A stretch of 64,000 nucleotides of DNA from VGBV01 sp963780395 (GCA_963780395.1 CAWABY010000008.1:1-64000); one strand, 5' to 3'; counted from the stretch's first letter, positions 26,007 through 34,894 are shown. Notes: generated by a model not told the origin, from the letters alone. Numbers and translations: made by a program.

Positions 26007-26796
26007 CTAGACCCCGGCGCCCTCGCCGCCGCGGCCCTCGCCGGCGGCGAAGCGGCCGGCGCCCTCGATTCCGGTGGCCGTCGACTCGGCCCCGAGCTCG
26101 GCCTCCAGCGTCGAGCGCTTCGTCGAGCGGCAGGCCGAAGCCCTCGATCGCGGCGCGGCGGTCCGACAGCATCGTCTTCTGGGGGAAGGCGGCAAGGCCC
26201 TCGGCCATCTCGAGCGAGCGCTCGAGGTGCTTGCCGGGCGGGACGACCTCGGTCAGGAGTCCGATCGCCAACGCCTCGTCAGCCTCGACGATGCGCCCGG
26301 TGAGGATCAGGTCGAGGCCGCGGCCCATGCCGACGATGCGGGGCAGGCGCTGGGTCCCGCCGTCGATCAGCGGCACTCCCCAGCGGCGCTCGGGGAAGCC
26401 GAGCTTCGCGGTCTCGGTGCCGACCCGCAGATCGCACCAGAGCGCGAGCTCTAGGCCGCCGGCGAGGGCGTAGCCCGAGATCGCCGCGATCGTCGGCTTC
26501 GGCGAGGTCAGCCGGGTGAAGCCGAGCGGGCCGTGTGGCCGCGGAGCGAGCCACTCCTCGGCGAGCTTCTCGTCGGTGGTCGCCTCGGTCACCGATTTCA
26601 GGTCGGCGCCGGCGCAGAAGGCCTTCTCATCTCCCGTCAGCACCAGCACCCGCGCCTCGTCGTCCTCGACGAAACGCTCGTAGCCCTCGAGCAGGGCGTC
26701 GGCCGTCTCGGGGTCGACGGCGTTGCGGCGTTCGGGACGGGTGATGGTGAGGAGCGCGGCCGCGCCGACGCGCTCGTAGCTGACCTTGTCGCTCAT
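26007..26796 (-). CDS. Enoyl-CoA hydratase/isomerase, one frameshift
   Basis: Crotonase family. Intact up to residue about 225: RPERRNAVDPETADALLEG, KAFCAGADLKSVTEA (oxyanion hole) and SGYALAGGLELALWCDLRVG, with GFPERRWGVPLIDGGTQRLP. Near 26112 the frame changes; the continuing frame gives AELGAESTATGIEGAGRFAA and stops at 26007, the expected family C-terminus. The ATG at 26796 overlaps the M23 gene's stop (ATGA). Confidence 0.8.
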
Positions 26797-28151
26797 TTGC
26801 CGTCGTCGACCGGCCGCACCGGCCACTGCTTCAGCAGCGGCAGGGGATCGAAGGCCTTCTTTTGGGGGCCGAAGACGGCGCGGCCGCGGCGGACCTCGAA
26901 GTGCAGGTGGGGGCCGTCGCAGGAGCCGGTGCAGCCGACGTAGCCGACGAGCTGGCCCGCCTTGACCCGCTCGCCCCCCCTGACCAGGGCCGGCTTCAGC
27001 ATGTGCAGGTAGATGTAGCTGCGGTCGTCGAGCCGGCTGTAGACGGCAAGGGTGTTGCCGCCGCCGTATGAGTAAAAGCTCTTGCCGCCGCCGCCGTCGA
27101 CGACGATCCCGTCGCGGACCGCGACCAGGGGAGTGCCGGGCCGGGCGAAGACGTCCTGGCCCTCGTGCCGGCGGCCGCCGCGGTCGGCGTGGAACTTCGC
27201 GGCGGCCTCGCCGTAGTTGGGGTCGGAGACGACGACCGGGTGGTAGGGACCCTTGGTCAGGCCGATGGGCGTGCCCGGGTCAATGGCCGCCGTGCCCGTG
27301 CCCGCCAGCGAGGTGTCCGGGCCGTCCGAGTTCCCGACCAGGGGCAGCGGCAGGCCCAGCAGCACGCCGGCGCCGACGGCGACGGCCGCCACCGCCGCCA
27401 GCGCGACGCCCGCCTTGGCGGTCGGCCACTTCAGGCTGGCCCGTTGCGCGGGCGGCCTCCGCCTTGCGGCGGCCGGCCTCGACGCGGCGGCCGCCGGCTT
27501 CGGCTTGGCGGCGCGCCGCCGGCGCTTCGGCCTGCTGCGGCCCTGCTTGCGCTCGCGCCTGCGGCGCTCGGCGAGCTTTCGCTCGGCCCGCTCATGCTCC
27601 TCGCGGCTTCTGCGCTCGCGCTGGCGTTCCAGCTTCTGCTGCTGCTCGGCTGCGTCGCGCTCGGCGCGGAGGCGCTCCTTCTGCGCCCGGCGCTCGGCCT
27701 CGGCCCGCTCGCGCTCATCGCGCACGGCGGCCCTGCGCTCCTGGCGCTCGCGCTTCTGACGCTCTGCCCGCTCCAGCTCGGTCTCCCGCTCTCGATCGGC
27801 TCGCTCGAGCTCGAGCTCGGCGCTGCGCTCGCGCTCGAGCTCGGCGGCAGCCGCCGCCTGCCGCTCGCCGCGCTCGCGCTCGAGGCGCTCCCGCTGGGCG
27901 CGGACGCGCTCGTCGCGCTCGGCCTGGGCTGCCTCCTCGCGCTCGCGCTCGCGCCGCTCCGCCTTCTCGCGGCGCTTGCGTTCGGCCTTCTCGCGGCGGC
28001 GCTCGGCCCGCTTGGCCCGCCGGCCGTCGTAGCGTTCGGGGCCGGGGTCGAACGGCGCAGCGCCCACCTCAGGATCGAGCTCGTGGCTGCGCGAGCCGCG
28101 GCGCAGATAGCCCGTCTCGGTGCCCGGGTCGAACGAGGACGGACGCTCCAC
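26793..28151 (-). CDS. M23-family peptidase with long charged coiled-coil N-terminus
   Basis: Protein of 452 aa. Residues 40-205 are an almost uninterrupted Arg/Glu/Lys-rich helix (predicted coiled coil or single alpha helix), followed by a basic Ala/Pro stretch, a membrane helix near 245-265 (GVALAAVAAVAVGAGVLLG) and an M23 domain. Zn ligands are visible: H329 and D333 in HEGQD, and H417 in GPHLHFEV. It would cut peptide bonds in peptidoglycan or act as an amidase activator. GTG start. The N-terminal half faces the cytoplasm if the helix is a signal anchor. Coupled to the enoyl-CoA hydratase gene downstream. Confidence 0.85.
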   Translation of the reverse strand: MERPSSFDPGTETGYLRRGSRSHELDPEVGAAPFDPGPERYDGRRAKRAERRREKAERKRREKAERREREREEAAQAERDERVRAQRERLERERGERQAAAAAELERERSAELELERADRERETELERAERQKRERQERRAAVRDERERAEAERRAQKERLRAERDAAEQQQKLERQRERRSREEHERAERKLAERRRRERKQGRSRPKRRRRAAKPKPAAAASRPAAARRRPPAQRASLKWPTAKAGVALAAVAAVAVGAGVLLGLPLPLVGNSDGPDTSLAGTGTAAIDPGTPIGLTKGPYHPVVVSDPNYGEAAAKFHADRGGRRHEGQDVFARPGTPLVAVRDGIVVDGGGGKSFYSYGGGNTLAVYSRLDDRSYIYLHMLKPALVRGGERVKAGQLVGYVGCTGSCDGPHLHFEVRRGRAVFGPQKKAFDPLPLLKQWPVRPVDDGK

Positions 28152-28202
28152 GGTTCCGCGCTCTTCGCCCGCGGGCGCGATCAGGCTCGTCCCCGAATGG
28201 AG

Positions 28203-28448
28203 CTAGGAGCCGAGGCGCTCGAGGTCCTGCGTGCGCCTCTCCTTGTTCCGGTCCAGCCTCGTCTGAACCAGCGAGAGCACGATCACCAGGATCGTGAAAA
28301 AGGCCATGACGCCGAAGGCGAAGAAGGTGATCACCTTGTCGTCGGTGCGGCCGTAGAGGCCGACGCCGTCGGCCGCCATCGCCGCCGGGGCCAGCGCCAG
28401 CAGGGCGCCTACGGCGAGCAGGAAGACGCTGGTCAGACGGGCTCGCAT
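28203..28448 (-). CDS. Small membrane protein with signal peptide
   Basis: Protein of 81 aa: an N-terminal signal sequence (LTSVFLLAVGALLALAPAAMA), a short extracytoplasmic loop (DGVGLYGRTDDKV), one helix (FFAFGVMAFFTILVIVLSLV) and a basic tail ending in L-E-R-L-G-S. ATG at 28448 gives the best signal peptide. It lies just upstream of the M23 gene in the same direction and is divergent from uppP. No named family; similar short proteins occur in related actinobacteria. Confidence 0.7.
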   Translation of the reverse strand: MRARLTSVFLLAVGALLALAPAAMAADGVGLYGRTDDKVITFFAFGVMAFFTILVIVLSLVQTRLDRNKERRTQDLERLGS

Positions 28449-28504
28449 CGCCGCCAATCTAGCGCACGCGACGACCGGCAACGACGCATTAGCCTGATCA
28501 CTCT

Positions 28505-29320
28505 GTGAGTGCTCTCGAGGCCATCGTCCTCGGCCTCGTCCAGGGGCTGACGGAGTTCCTGCCGATCTCCTCCAGCGGCCACCTGCGGATCGTCCCCGCG
28601 ATGCTCGGCTGGGACGACCCCGGCGCGGGGTTCACCGCGGTGATCCAGCTCGGCACCATGGCCGCGGTGCTGCTGTATTTCCGCCGCGACCTGCTCCAGA
28701 TAGCGACCGCCTGGCTTCGCGAGCTGCGGCTGCCCATTCGCGAGCGCAGCCACCAGGCAAACCTCGGCTGGTTCATCATCCTGGGCACGATCCCGATCTC
28801 GATCTTCGGGGTCGCCTTCAAGGACCAGATCGAGTCGGGGGCCCGCGACCTCTATCTGATCGGGTCGGCGCTGATCCTGTTCTCGTTCGTGATGCTGGCC
28901 GCCGAGCGCTTCGGCTCGCGGCAGCGCCCGATCGAGGAGCTGAACCTCCGGGACGGGATGTTCATCGGCGTGGCGCAGGCCCTCGCCCTGATCCCCGGGG
29001 TCTCGCGCTCGGGCGCGACGATCTCGGCCGGCCTCTTCCGGAACTTCGACCGCGCGGCCGCCGCCCGTTACTCGTTCCTGCTCTCGGTCCCGGCCGTGGT
29101 CCTGAGCGGGCTCTTCGAGCTGGGCGAGATCGGCGGCGAGGACGGCGCCTCTCCCGGCGCTACGGCGATCGCCACCCTGGCCGCCTTCGTCTCGGGCTAC
29201 GCCGCGATCGCCTGGCTGCTGCGCTACCTGGCGAACCACACCCTGGACATCTTCGTCGCATACCGCATCCCCCTCGGCATCCTGGTGATCGTCCTGGCGG
29301 CGACGGGCGCGATCAGCTAG
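28505..29320 (+). CDS. uppP: Undecaprenyl-diphosphatase UppP (BacA)
   Basis: Membrane enzyme of 271 aa that dephosphorylates undecaprenyl diphosphate to recycle the cell-wall lipid carrier. Signature motifs are LVQGLTEFLPISSSGHL near residue 10 and IPGVSRSGATISAGLF near residue 160, the catalytic pair. Seven to eight helices. GTG start. Overlaps the end of the convergent CDF gene by 4 nt. Fits next to the M23 and Rpf-like wall enzymes. Confidence 0.95.
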   Translation: MSALEAIVLGLVQGLTEFLPISSSGHLRIVPAMLGWDDPGAGFTAVIQLGTMAAVLLYFRRDLLQIATAWLRELRLPIRERSHQANLGWFIILGTIPISIFGVAFKDQIESGARDLYLIGSALILFSFVMLAAERFGSRQRPIEELNLRDGMFIGVAQALALIPGVSRSGATISAGLFRNFDRAAAARYSFLLSVPAVVLSGLFELGEIGGEDGASPGATAIATLAAFVSGYAAIAWLLRYLANHTLDIFVAYRIPLGILVIVLAATGAIS

Positions 29321-30224
29321 CTGTCGATCTGCAGCAGCTCGCCCTCGTCGTGTTGGTGCTCGACCTGCAGCGTCGAGTGCTCGATGCCGAAGCGGTCGGC
29401 CAGCAGCCGCGCGGCGCGGAAGCGGGCGCCATGGCAGTCGGCATCGCGCCCGACGATGATGTGGGCCGAGACGGCCGGCAGCCCGGTCGTCACCTCCCAC
29501 ACGTGCAGGTCGTGGACCTCGATCACGCCGTCCTCTGCGGCCAGCGCCTGCGCCCGATCTGCTCGGGGTCGAGCTCGCGCGGCGCCGCCTCCATGAACAC
29601 GCGGCCCGAATCGCGCAGCAGGCCGTAGGCGGCCCAGAGCATGGTCGCTGCGACCAGCAGCGAGGCGATCCCGTCAGCCTGGTCAAAGCCGGTTGTGATG
29701 ATGAGGGCGCCGGCGATCGCGGTCGCGACAAAAGCGAAGAGGTCGGTGAGGATGTGCTGGAAGGCGCCCTCGACGTTGAGGCTGCGGCGCTCGGCGCCCG
29801 CGATCAGCCGCAGCGCGCCGAGGTTTACCGGGATCCCGATCAGGGCGACGATCAGGACCAGGCCGCCCTCGACGTCGGGCGGCTCGAACAGCCTCCGCAC
29901 ACCCTCGATCACGATCAGCACGCCGAGCAGCAGCAGCGTCACCCCGTTCACCTGCGCTGACAGGATCTCGGCGCGCTTGAGCCCGTAGGTGAAGCCGCCG
30001 CTGGGCGGGCGCTGGGCGAGGCGCAGCGCGAACAGGGCGAGCCCGATCGCGATCGCGTCGGTGAGCATGTGCGCCGCGTCGGAGAGCAGCGCCAGCGAGT
30101 CGGCGACGATGCCGGCCGCGACCTCGGCCGCCATGAACGCGAGGATCAGCGCCAGCGCCGCGGCCAGCTTGCGGGAGTCCGCGTCGGCCGAGGGGGCGTG
30201 GGTATGCGGGTGAGCGGGCGCCAC
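29317..30224 (-). CDS. Cation diffusion facilitator (CDF) family transporter, one frameshift
   Basis: Zinc/divalent metal efflux protein of about 302 aa. Helices carry SLALLSDAAHMLTDAIAIG (metal site, HxxxD) and LNVEGAFQHILTDLFAFVA (second HxxxD). After a break near 29557 the other frame gives VIEVHDLHVWEVTTGLPAV and VSAHIIVG, the cytoplasmic C-terminal domain, ending at 29317. The N-terminus is His-rich (HPHTHAP). GTG start at 30224. One base appears lost around GGGCGCAGGCG. Confidence 0.82.
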
Positions 30225-30295
30225 CCGACGATTATGGCCTCGGCGGCGGCTCCGAGAGGTGCCGAGCCGCCGCCGGGCCATCGCTTGAAAGTGAT

Positions 30296-30328
30296 GCGCG
30301 CGACCCGGGGCAGGGAGGGGTCGCGCGC
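30296..30328. other. Long-stem hairpin in divergent intergenic region
   Basis: GCGCGCGACCC (30296-30306) pairs perfectly with GGGTCGCGCGC (30318-30328), leaving an 11-nt loop. No T-tract follows on either strand and no gene ends here, so it is not an ordinary terminator. A regulatory RNA element or cruciform is possible. Confidence 0.55.
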
Positions 30329-30445
30329 GCTGACGAGAGAGGAATCTCGTGAGTGGGGGCAGCCTCTCGCGCCGGCCGCCAGGCGGTGTGAACATCTGGA
30401 TATCCGCTAGTAGCGATCGGGTGAAGGGCCCGAAAACCCGCACAT

Positions 30446-30467
30446 AGCCTGTGAAAAACCCGTGAAC
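30446..30467 (-). promoter_or_regulatory. Putative PHO box (two 11-nt repeats, minus strand)
   Basis: Read on the minus strand, GTTCAC starts at 30467 and TTTCAC at 30456, exactly 11 nt apart, like the direct repeats bound by PhoP/PhoB proteins in actinobacteria. It lies 67 nt before the response-regulator start, but oriented toward the CDF gene. Weaker than the others in this cluster. Confidence 0.35.
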
Positions 30468-30533
30468 CACGCACGGGTAGCCGCCGCCCGCGCCGAGCCC
30501 GGCCCTATGATGCTCCGTGAAGGGCAGGCCTCG

Positions 30534-31343
30534 ATGACCAATCAAGCAGGAACCATCCGGCTGGCGGTGATCGACACCGACAGTGGCTTTCTCACAGTCC
30601 TCGGCAAGCGCCTCGAAGGCGCCGGCTGGGAGCACCGCGTGCTCTCCAGCAGCGTTCCCGCCGACGAGCTGGTGGCGATGAAGCTGAACGCGCTGCTGGT
30701 CGACATCACGGTGCTCGGGCCCGAGGGCTGGGACTACCTTGAGAAGGTGTGCGGCTCCGTCCCGGGACTGGGGGTGCTGGTCTGCACCAATCAGTCAACG
30801 GTCGCCCAGCGCGTCCGGGGGCTGCGGATGGGCGCCGACGACTGGATCGGGAAGCCCTGCCACCCCGAGGAGGTGATGGCCCGGATCGAGGCCGTCGTCC
30901 GCCGGCGCAAGCGCGCGGTCAGCCGCGAGGAGGTCGGCCCCATGGTCGCCGGCGAGCTCGAGGTCAGGGCCGACCAGTACCAGGCCTTCGTCAGCAGCCA
31001 GAGCATCGGCCTCACCCGCCGCGAGTTCGAGCTGCTGCAGCTGCTCGTGGAGGCGCACGGCCAGGTGATCGAGCGGGAGGACATCTACCAGAAGGTCTGG
31101 GGCTACGCGATGGCCCACGGCGACCGCTCGGTCGACGTCTTCGTGCGCAAGCTGCGCCAGAAGCTCCAGCGCCACTCGGCCAACTGGCGCTACATCCACA
31201 CGCACTTCGGAATCGGCTACCGCTTCGACCCCGAGCCGATCGGCGCGACGGCTCCGGAGCCACTCGCGGCTGCGGACGCGGACGAGCTGTCGGAGCTCCC
31301 GGCGGAGCCCCTGGTCGAGGCGCCCTCCGCCTCGGCCGAGTAA
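30534..31343 (+). CDS. Response regulator transcription factor, PhoB/OmpR type
   Basis: From ATG 30534, 269 aa (an in-frame upstream start would add 24 residues). Receiver domain residues 1-120 with acidic patch in AVIDTDSGF, phospho-acceptor D57 in LLVDITVLG, and the Thr and Lys (K107, in WIGKPC) switch residues. A winged-helix domain follows (LTRREFELLQLLVEAHGQV, then DRSVDVFVRKLRQKL and THFGIGYRF). The acidic, Pro-rich tail is extra. Its place ahead of pstSCAB-phoU suggests the phosphate regulator; no histidine kinase gene lies within the window. Confidence 0.88.
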   Translation: MTNQAGTIRLAVIDTDSGFLTVLGKRLEGAGWEHRVLSSSVPADELVAMKLNALLVDITVLGPEGWDYLEKVCGSVPGLGVLVCTNQSTVAQRVRGLRMGADDWIGKPCHPEEVMARIEAVVRRRKRAVSREEVGPMVAGELEVRADQYQAFVSSQSIGLTRREFELLQLLVEAHGQVIEREDIYQKVWGYAMAHGDRSVDVFVRKLRQKLQRHSANWRYIHTHFGIGYRFDPEPIGATAPEPLAAADADELSELPAEPLVEAPSASAE

Positions 31344-31369
31344 CCGCCGGCAGGCTTCGGCCCTCGGTC

Positions 31370-31402
31370 CTTCACATCGCCTTTACCGGAAGTTCACCCG
31401 AC
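31370..31402 (+). promoter_or_regulatory. Putative PHO box (three 11-nt repeats)
   Basis: CTTCAC at 31370, CTTTAC at 31381 and GTTCAC at 31392 are spaced exactly 11 nt apart, matching the direct-repeat architecture of actinobacterial PHO boxes. The site lies 41 nt upstream of the receiver-less winged-helix gene. Repeats and spacing are directly visible; binding is inferred. Confidence 0.6.
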
Positions 31403-31443
31403 CGTAACGCCACGGCCCTGCCGAGGCGGAAGGCTCCCCCAGG

Positions 31444-31812
31444 ATGGAGAGGGCAAACGGAGCCAATCCGAAAGGCGTCAGCGCGACCCTTGTGGCCGCG
31501 GATCTCGCGCCCGTCTACGCGGGGAGGCTCGAGATCCGACCCGCCGACCACGCCGCACTGGTGGATGGGAGGCCGTTGACCCTGACGGTGCGGGAGCTGC
31601 AGCTGCTCACCGAGCTTGCCCAGAATGCCGAGCGGGTGATGAGTCGCGACGAGCTCTACTCGCGCGTCTGGCACCGCGGCTATCGCAAGAGCGATCGCTC
31701 GGTCGACGTCTACGTGGGGCGCCTGCGGACCAAGCTCGACCGCGCACTTCCTGGCCGGCGCTTCATCCATACCCACACGGGGATCGGATACCGCTTCTCG
31801 CCTGACGGGTAG
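31444..31812 (+). CDS. Receiver-less winged-helix DNA-binding protein (PhoB C-terminal type)
   Basis: Protein of 122 aa consisting almost only of an OmpR/PhoB-type DNA-binding domain: LTLTVRELQLLTELAQNAER, DRSVDVYVGRLRTKL and THTGIGYRF. The last two motifs match the full response regulator 100 bp upstream, so it is probably a truncated paralogue that lost its receiver. Preceded by a PHO-like box and directly upstream of pstS, suggesting constitutive or competitive binding at Pho sites. ATG start. Confidence 0.85.
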   Translation: MERANGANPKGVSATLVAADLAPVYAGRLEIRPADHAALVDGRPLTLTVRELQLLTELAQNAERVMSRDELYSRVWHRGYRKSDRSVDVYVGRLRTKLDRALPGRRFIHTHTGIGYRFSPDG

Positions 31813-31823
31813 CTCCAGGCCGC

Positions 31824-31845
31824 GTTTACATCCTTTTTACAACCG
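31824..31845 (+). promoter_or_regulatory. Putative PHO box upstream of pstS
   Basis: GTTTAC at 31824 and TTTTAC at 31835 are two TTTAC-type half-sites 11 nt apart, about 125 nt before pstS. A TAACAAGAT element about 12 nt downstream could be the -10 region, the arrangement used when a PHO box replaces the -35 box. pstS is the classic Pho target. Confidence 0.6.
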
Positions 31846-31969
31846 AGCCACAGCTGCGTAACAAGATCGCGGCGGCCCGCTGACAGGCTGCGCCGCAGTG
31901 TGGGGAGTTTGTTGAAACCAGCCGCCATTTGCGGCCTTCCCCCAGGCAAACGAGACAAGGAGCTATTTG

Positions 31970-32959
31970 ATGTCAAGCAAGTGGTGGCTAGTGGCCGCGG
32001 CCGCTGGTGTTCTCGCGCTCGGGGTCGCCGCATGCGGCGATGACGACGACGATGACAGCGGCGACAGTGGCAGCAGCGAGCCGGTATCGGGCACGATTCG
32101 CATCGACGGGTCGAGCACCGTAGGGCCTCTTACCTCAGCTATCGCCGAGGGCTTCAATGAGGAGAACCCCGACGTGAACATCACGGTCGGCACCTCCGGC
32201 ACCGGCGGCGGTTTCGAGAAGTTCTGCGCCGGCGAGACCGACGCCAACGATGCCTCTGAGGCGATCGGCGACGAGGAGATCGCAGCCTGCGAGGAGGGCG
32301 GCGTCAAGTACGAGGAGATCCAGGTCGCGAATGACGCCCTCACGGTCGTCGTCAACCCGGACAACCCGGTGACCTGCATGACCGTCGACCAGCTCAAGTC
32401 GGTTTGGGAGCCCAAGTCGACGATCAGCAGCTGGAGCGACATCGAGGGCCTCGATCCCCCCTACGACGAGTCGCTGGAGCTCTACGGGCCTGGCTCGGAC
32501 TCGGGCACGTTCGGCTACTTCACCGAGGCGATCAACGGTGAGGAGGACGCCATCCGCAACGACTTCAACGACGTCGGTGAGGATGACAACGCCACCGTGA
32601 CCGGTGTCTCCGGCGCGCCCGGCGGCATGGGCTACTTCGGCTACTCGTTCTTCGCGGAGAACGAGGACACGCTGAAGGCGCTCGAGATCGACGGCGGCAA
32701 GGGCTGCGTTGGCCCGTCGCCCGAGACCGCTCAGGACGGCAGCTACACGCCGCTGAGCCGGCCGCTGTTCATCTACCCGTCGGCCGAGGCGCTGGCCGAT
32801 CCGGCGTTCGACGCGTTCATGCAGTACTACCTGGAGAACGTCGGCTCTATCGCCGAGCAGGTCGGGTTCATCTCCCTCACCGACGAGCAGCTGAGCGAGC
32901 AGCAGGGCAAGCTCGACAGCCTGATCGGCGCGGAGGGCGGTACCGAGACCACGGGCTAG
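31970..32959 (+). CDS. pstS: Phosphate ABC transporter substrate-binding lipoprotein PstS
   Basis: Lipoprotein of 329 aa that captures inorganic phosphate outside the membrane. Signal peptide with lipobox LGVAAC, directly followed by six Asp. Phosphate-binding loops: IRIDGSSTVGPLTSAIAEGF, GTSGTGGGFEKFCAGETD and the GPGSDSGTFGYFTEAI block. ATG at 31970 has AAGGAG before it. First of pstSCAB-phoU; a PHO-like box lies upstream. Length and motifs are normal. Confidence 0.96.
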   Translation: MSSKWWLVAAAAGVLALGVAACGDDDDDDSGDSGSSEPVSGTIRIDGSSTVGPLTSAIAEGFNEENPDVNITVGTSGTGGGFEKFCAGETDANDASEAIGDEEIAACEEGGVKYEEIQVANDALTVVVNPDNPVTCMTVDQLKSVWEPKSTISSWSDIEGLDPPYDESLELYGPGSDSGTFGYFTEAINGEEDAIRNDFNDVGEDDNATVTGVSGAPGGMGYFGYSFFAENEDTLKALEIDGGKGCVGPSPETAQDGSYTPLSRPLFIYPSAEALADPAFDAFMQYYLENVGSIAEQVGFISLTDEQLSEQQGKLDSLIGAEGGTETTG

Positions 32960-32984
32960 GGCGGCCGGGGACTCGAGAAGCGAA

Positions 32985-33947
32985 GTGGAAGCACGCGACG
33001 CGATAGCGGCCGCCAGGGCGCTCGGGAGGCCAGATCCCTCCCGGCCCCTGGTGGCCGCGCGCCCGCGCCGCGGCGAGTGGGTGATTCAGGCCCTTCTCGC
33101 CCTCTGCGCGGTGATCTCGGTGGTCACCACGACGGCCATCGTGATCTCGCTGCTGACCCCGACGATCGGGTTCTTCGGCGAGGTCTCGTTTGGAGAGTTC
33201 TTCTCCACCAGCGACTGGGCGCCGCTGACGGCCGACCCGAGCTTCGGGGTGCTGCGGCCGGTGGTGGGCACGATCTCGGTGACGCTGTGGGCGCTCTTGT
33301 TCGCGGTCCCAATCGGGCTGCTCTCGGCGATCTACCTGAGCGAGTACGCGTCGCCCCGCGTCCGCCGCATCGTCAAGCCGATCCTCGAGATACTCGCGGG
33401 GGTTCCAACCGTCGCCTTCGGGGTCTTTGCCGTCACGTTCCTCAGCCCTGAGATCGGCCAGCTGTTTCCCGACTTCATCAAGACGCCACCGTTCGCGGCC
33501 GGGATCGCCGGCCTCGCGGTGGGACTGCTGGTCGTCCCCATCATCGCCTCGATCTCCGACGACGCGATGAAGGCAGTCCCCGGCGGTCTGCGCGAGGGCG
33601 CCTACGCGCTCGGCGCCACAAAGCTCAAGGTGTCAACGCGGGTCGTGTTTCCCGCCGCGATCTCGGGCATCGTCGCCTCGATCGTGCTCGCCGGGTCACG
33701 CGCCGTCGGCGAGACCATGGTGGTGCTGCTCGCCGCCGGAAAGACCCCGAACCTGTCGTTTGACCCGGGAGAGTCGGTGCAGACGATGACGGCGTTCATC
33801 GGGACGACCGCCACCGGAGACGTCGCGACCGGGACCATCGCCTACGACACGATCTTCGCCGTTGGGGCGGTGCTGTTCGTGATGACGTTCCTGCTCAACA
33901 TCTTCGCCATCCGGCTCGTCCGTCGCTTCCGCGAGGTCTACGAGTAG
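32985..33947 (+). CDS. pstC: Phosphate ABC transporter permease PstC
   Basis: Inner-membrane permease of 320 aa with six main helices, including the binding-protein-dependent (EAA) loop region around EGAYALGATKLKVSTRVVFP. GTG start 25 nt after pstS; the stop overlaps the pstA start by one base (TAGTG). Pairs with PstA to form the phosphate channel. Confidence 0.95.
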   Translation: MEARDAIAAARALGRPDPSRPLVAARPRRGEWVIQALLALCAVISVVTTTAIVISLLTPTIGFFGEVSFGEFFSTSDWAPLTADPSFGVLRPVVGTISVTLWALLFAVPIGLLSAIYLSEYASPRVRRIVKPILEILAGVPTVAFGVFAVTFLSPEIGQLFPDFIKTPPFAAGIAGLAVGLLVVPIIASISDDAMKAVPGGLREGAYALGATKLKVSTRVVFPAAISGIVASIVLAGSRAVGETMVVLLAAGKTPNLSFDPGESVQTMTAFIGTTATGDVATGTIAYDTIFAVGAVLFVMTFLLNIFAIRLVRRFREVYE

Positions 33948-34894
33948 TGGCGCGCCGGATGCAGACCCCGATGGCCGAGCGCACCAGGCTCGCGACCGCC
34001 GGCGCGCACGCCGCCGTCGTCCGCAACCTCGACAAGCAGCCCCGCGGCGACGTCTGGCGCGGCAACATCTTCTTCGTACTGCTGCTTATCGCCGTGGTCC
34101 TCGCCCTGCTCGGCCTGGTGGCCCTGATCGTGCAGTCGGCGGTCAAGGGTCAGCCCGCGTTCTCGGCCGACCTCTTCACCGAGGGGCCCTCCACAGTGAA
34201 TCCCGAGACCGCCGGCTTCCGGCCCGCGATCATCGGCTCCCTGTACCTGATCGCGGGAGTGATCCTGCTGATCGTCCCCCTCGGGGTCGGGGCGGCCATC
34301 TACCTCGAGGAGTACGCAAACGGGGAACGCTGGTGGAACCGCCTGATCGAGCTGAACATCCAGAACCTCGCGGCGGTCCCCTCGATCATCTACGGGATCC
34401 TCGGGCTGGCATTCTTCGTGCGGGGTCCGCTGTCGCTGGGATTCGTGGTCGCAGCCGGGTCGCTGACGCTGGCCCTGCTCGTGCTGCCGACGGTGATCCT
34501 CGCTGCGCGAGAGGCGATACGCGCCGTGCCGCCCTCTATCCGCGAGGGCTCGTTGGCCCTGGGCGCCACCCAGTGGCAGACGATCCGGCGACAGGTGCTG
34601 CCGGCCTCGATCCCGGGCGTCGTGACGGGCGTCATCCTCGCTGTTTCGAGGGCGCTCGGCGAAGCCGCTCCGCTGCTCCTGGTCGGCGCGGCGACCTTCG
34701 TAACGGCAGATCAGCCGAATCCGTTCGAAGGGGGTTACTCGGCGATGCCGGTGCAGATCTTCAACTACGCGCTGCAGCCTCAGGACGAGTTCCGCCAGGT
34801 CGCGGCAGCAGGCGTCGTTGTGATGCTGGTCGTGCTCCTGGCCCTGAACTCCTTCGCGATCTGGCTCCGCAACAGGTACGAGCAGCAGTGGTAA
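33947..34894 (+). CDS. pstA: Phosphate ABC transporter permease PstA
   Basis: Permease of 315 aa. Helices and the EAA-type loop EGSLALGATQWQTIRRQVLP near residue 200 match PstA, as do SIIYGILGLAFFVRG and the NPFEGGYSAMPVQIFNYA segment. GTG start overlapping the pstC stop. Partner of PstC and PstB. Confidence 0.95.
   Translation: MARRMQTPMAERTRLATAGAHAAVVRNLDKQPRGDVWRGNIFFVLLLIAVVLALLGLVALIVQSAVKGQPAFSADLFTEGPSTVNPETAGFRPAIIGSLYLIAGVILLIVPLGVGAAIYLEEYANGERWWNRLIELNIQNLAAVPSIIYGILGLAFFVRGPLSLGFVVAAGSLTLALLVLPTVILAAREAIRAVPPSIREGSLALGATQWQTIRRQVLPASIPGVVTGVILAVSRALGEAAPLLLVGAATFVTADQPNPFEGGYSAMPVQIFNYALQPQDEFRQVAAAGVVVMLVVLLALNSFAIWLRNRYEQQW

Larger units (their letters stand above)
30225..30533. 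other. Gene-free 309-bp divergent region with hairpins and a TTCAC repeat
   Basis: No plausible coding sequence is seen between the CDF gene (leftward) and the response regulator (rightward). It holds an 11-bp-stem hairpin (30296-30328), a second possible hairpin (ACGAGA pairing with TCTCGT, about 30334-30351), two GGGGCAG motifs, and a minus-strand PHO-like repeat (30446-30467). It could contain promoters for both genes, a leader RNA, or a small RNA; no riboswitch class was recognised. Confidence 0.5.

Noticed and set aside
30296..30328. Hairpin as a transcription terminator
   Set aside because: Both flanking genes point away from it and there is no T-tract.
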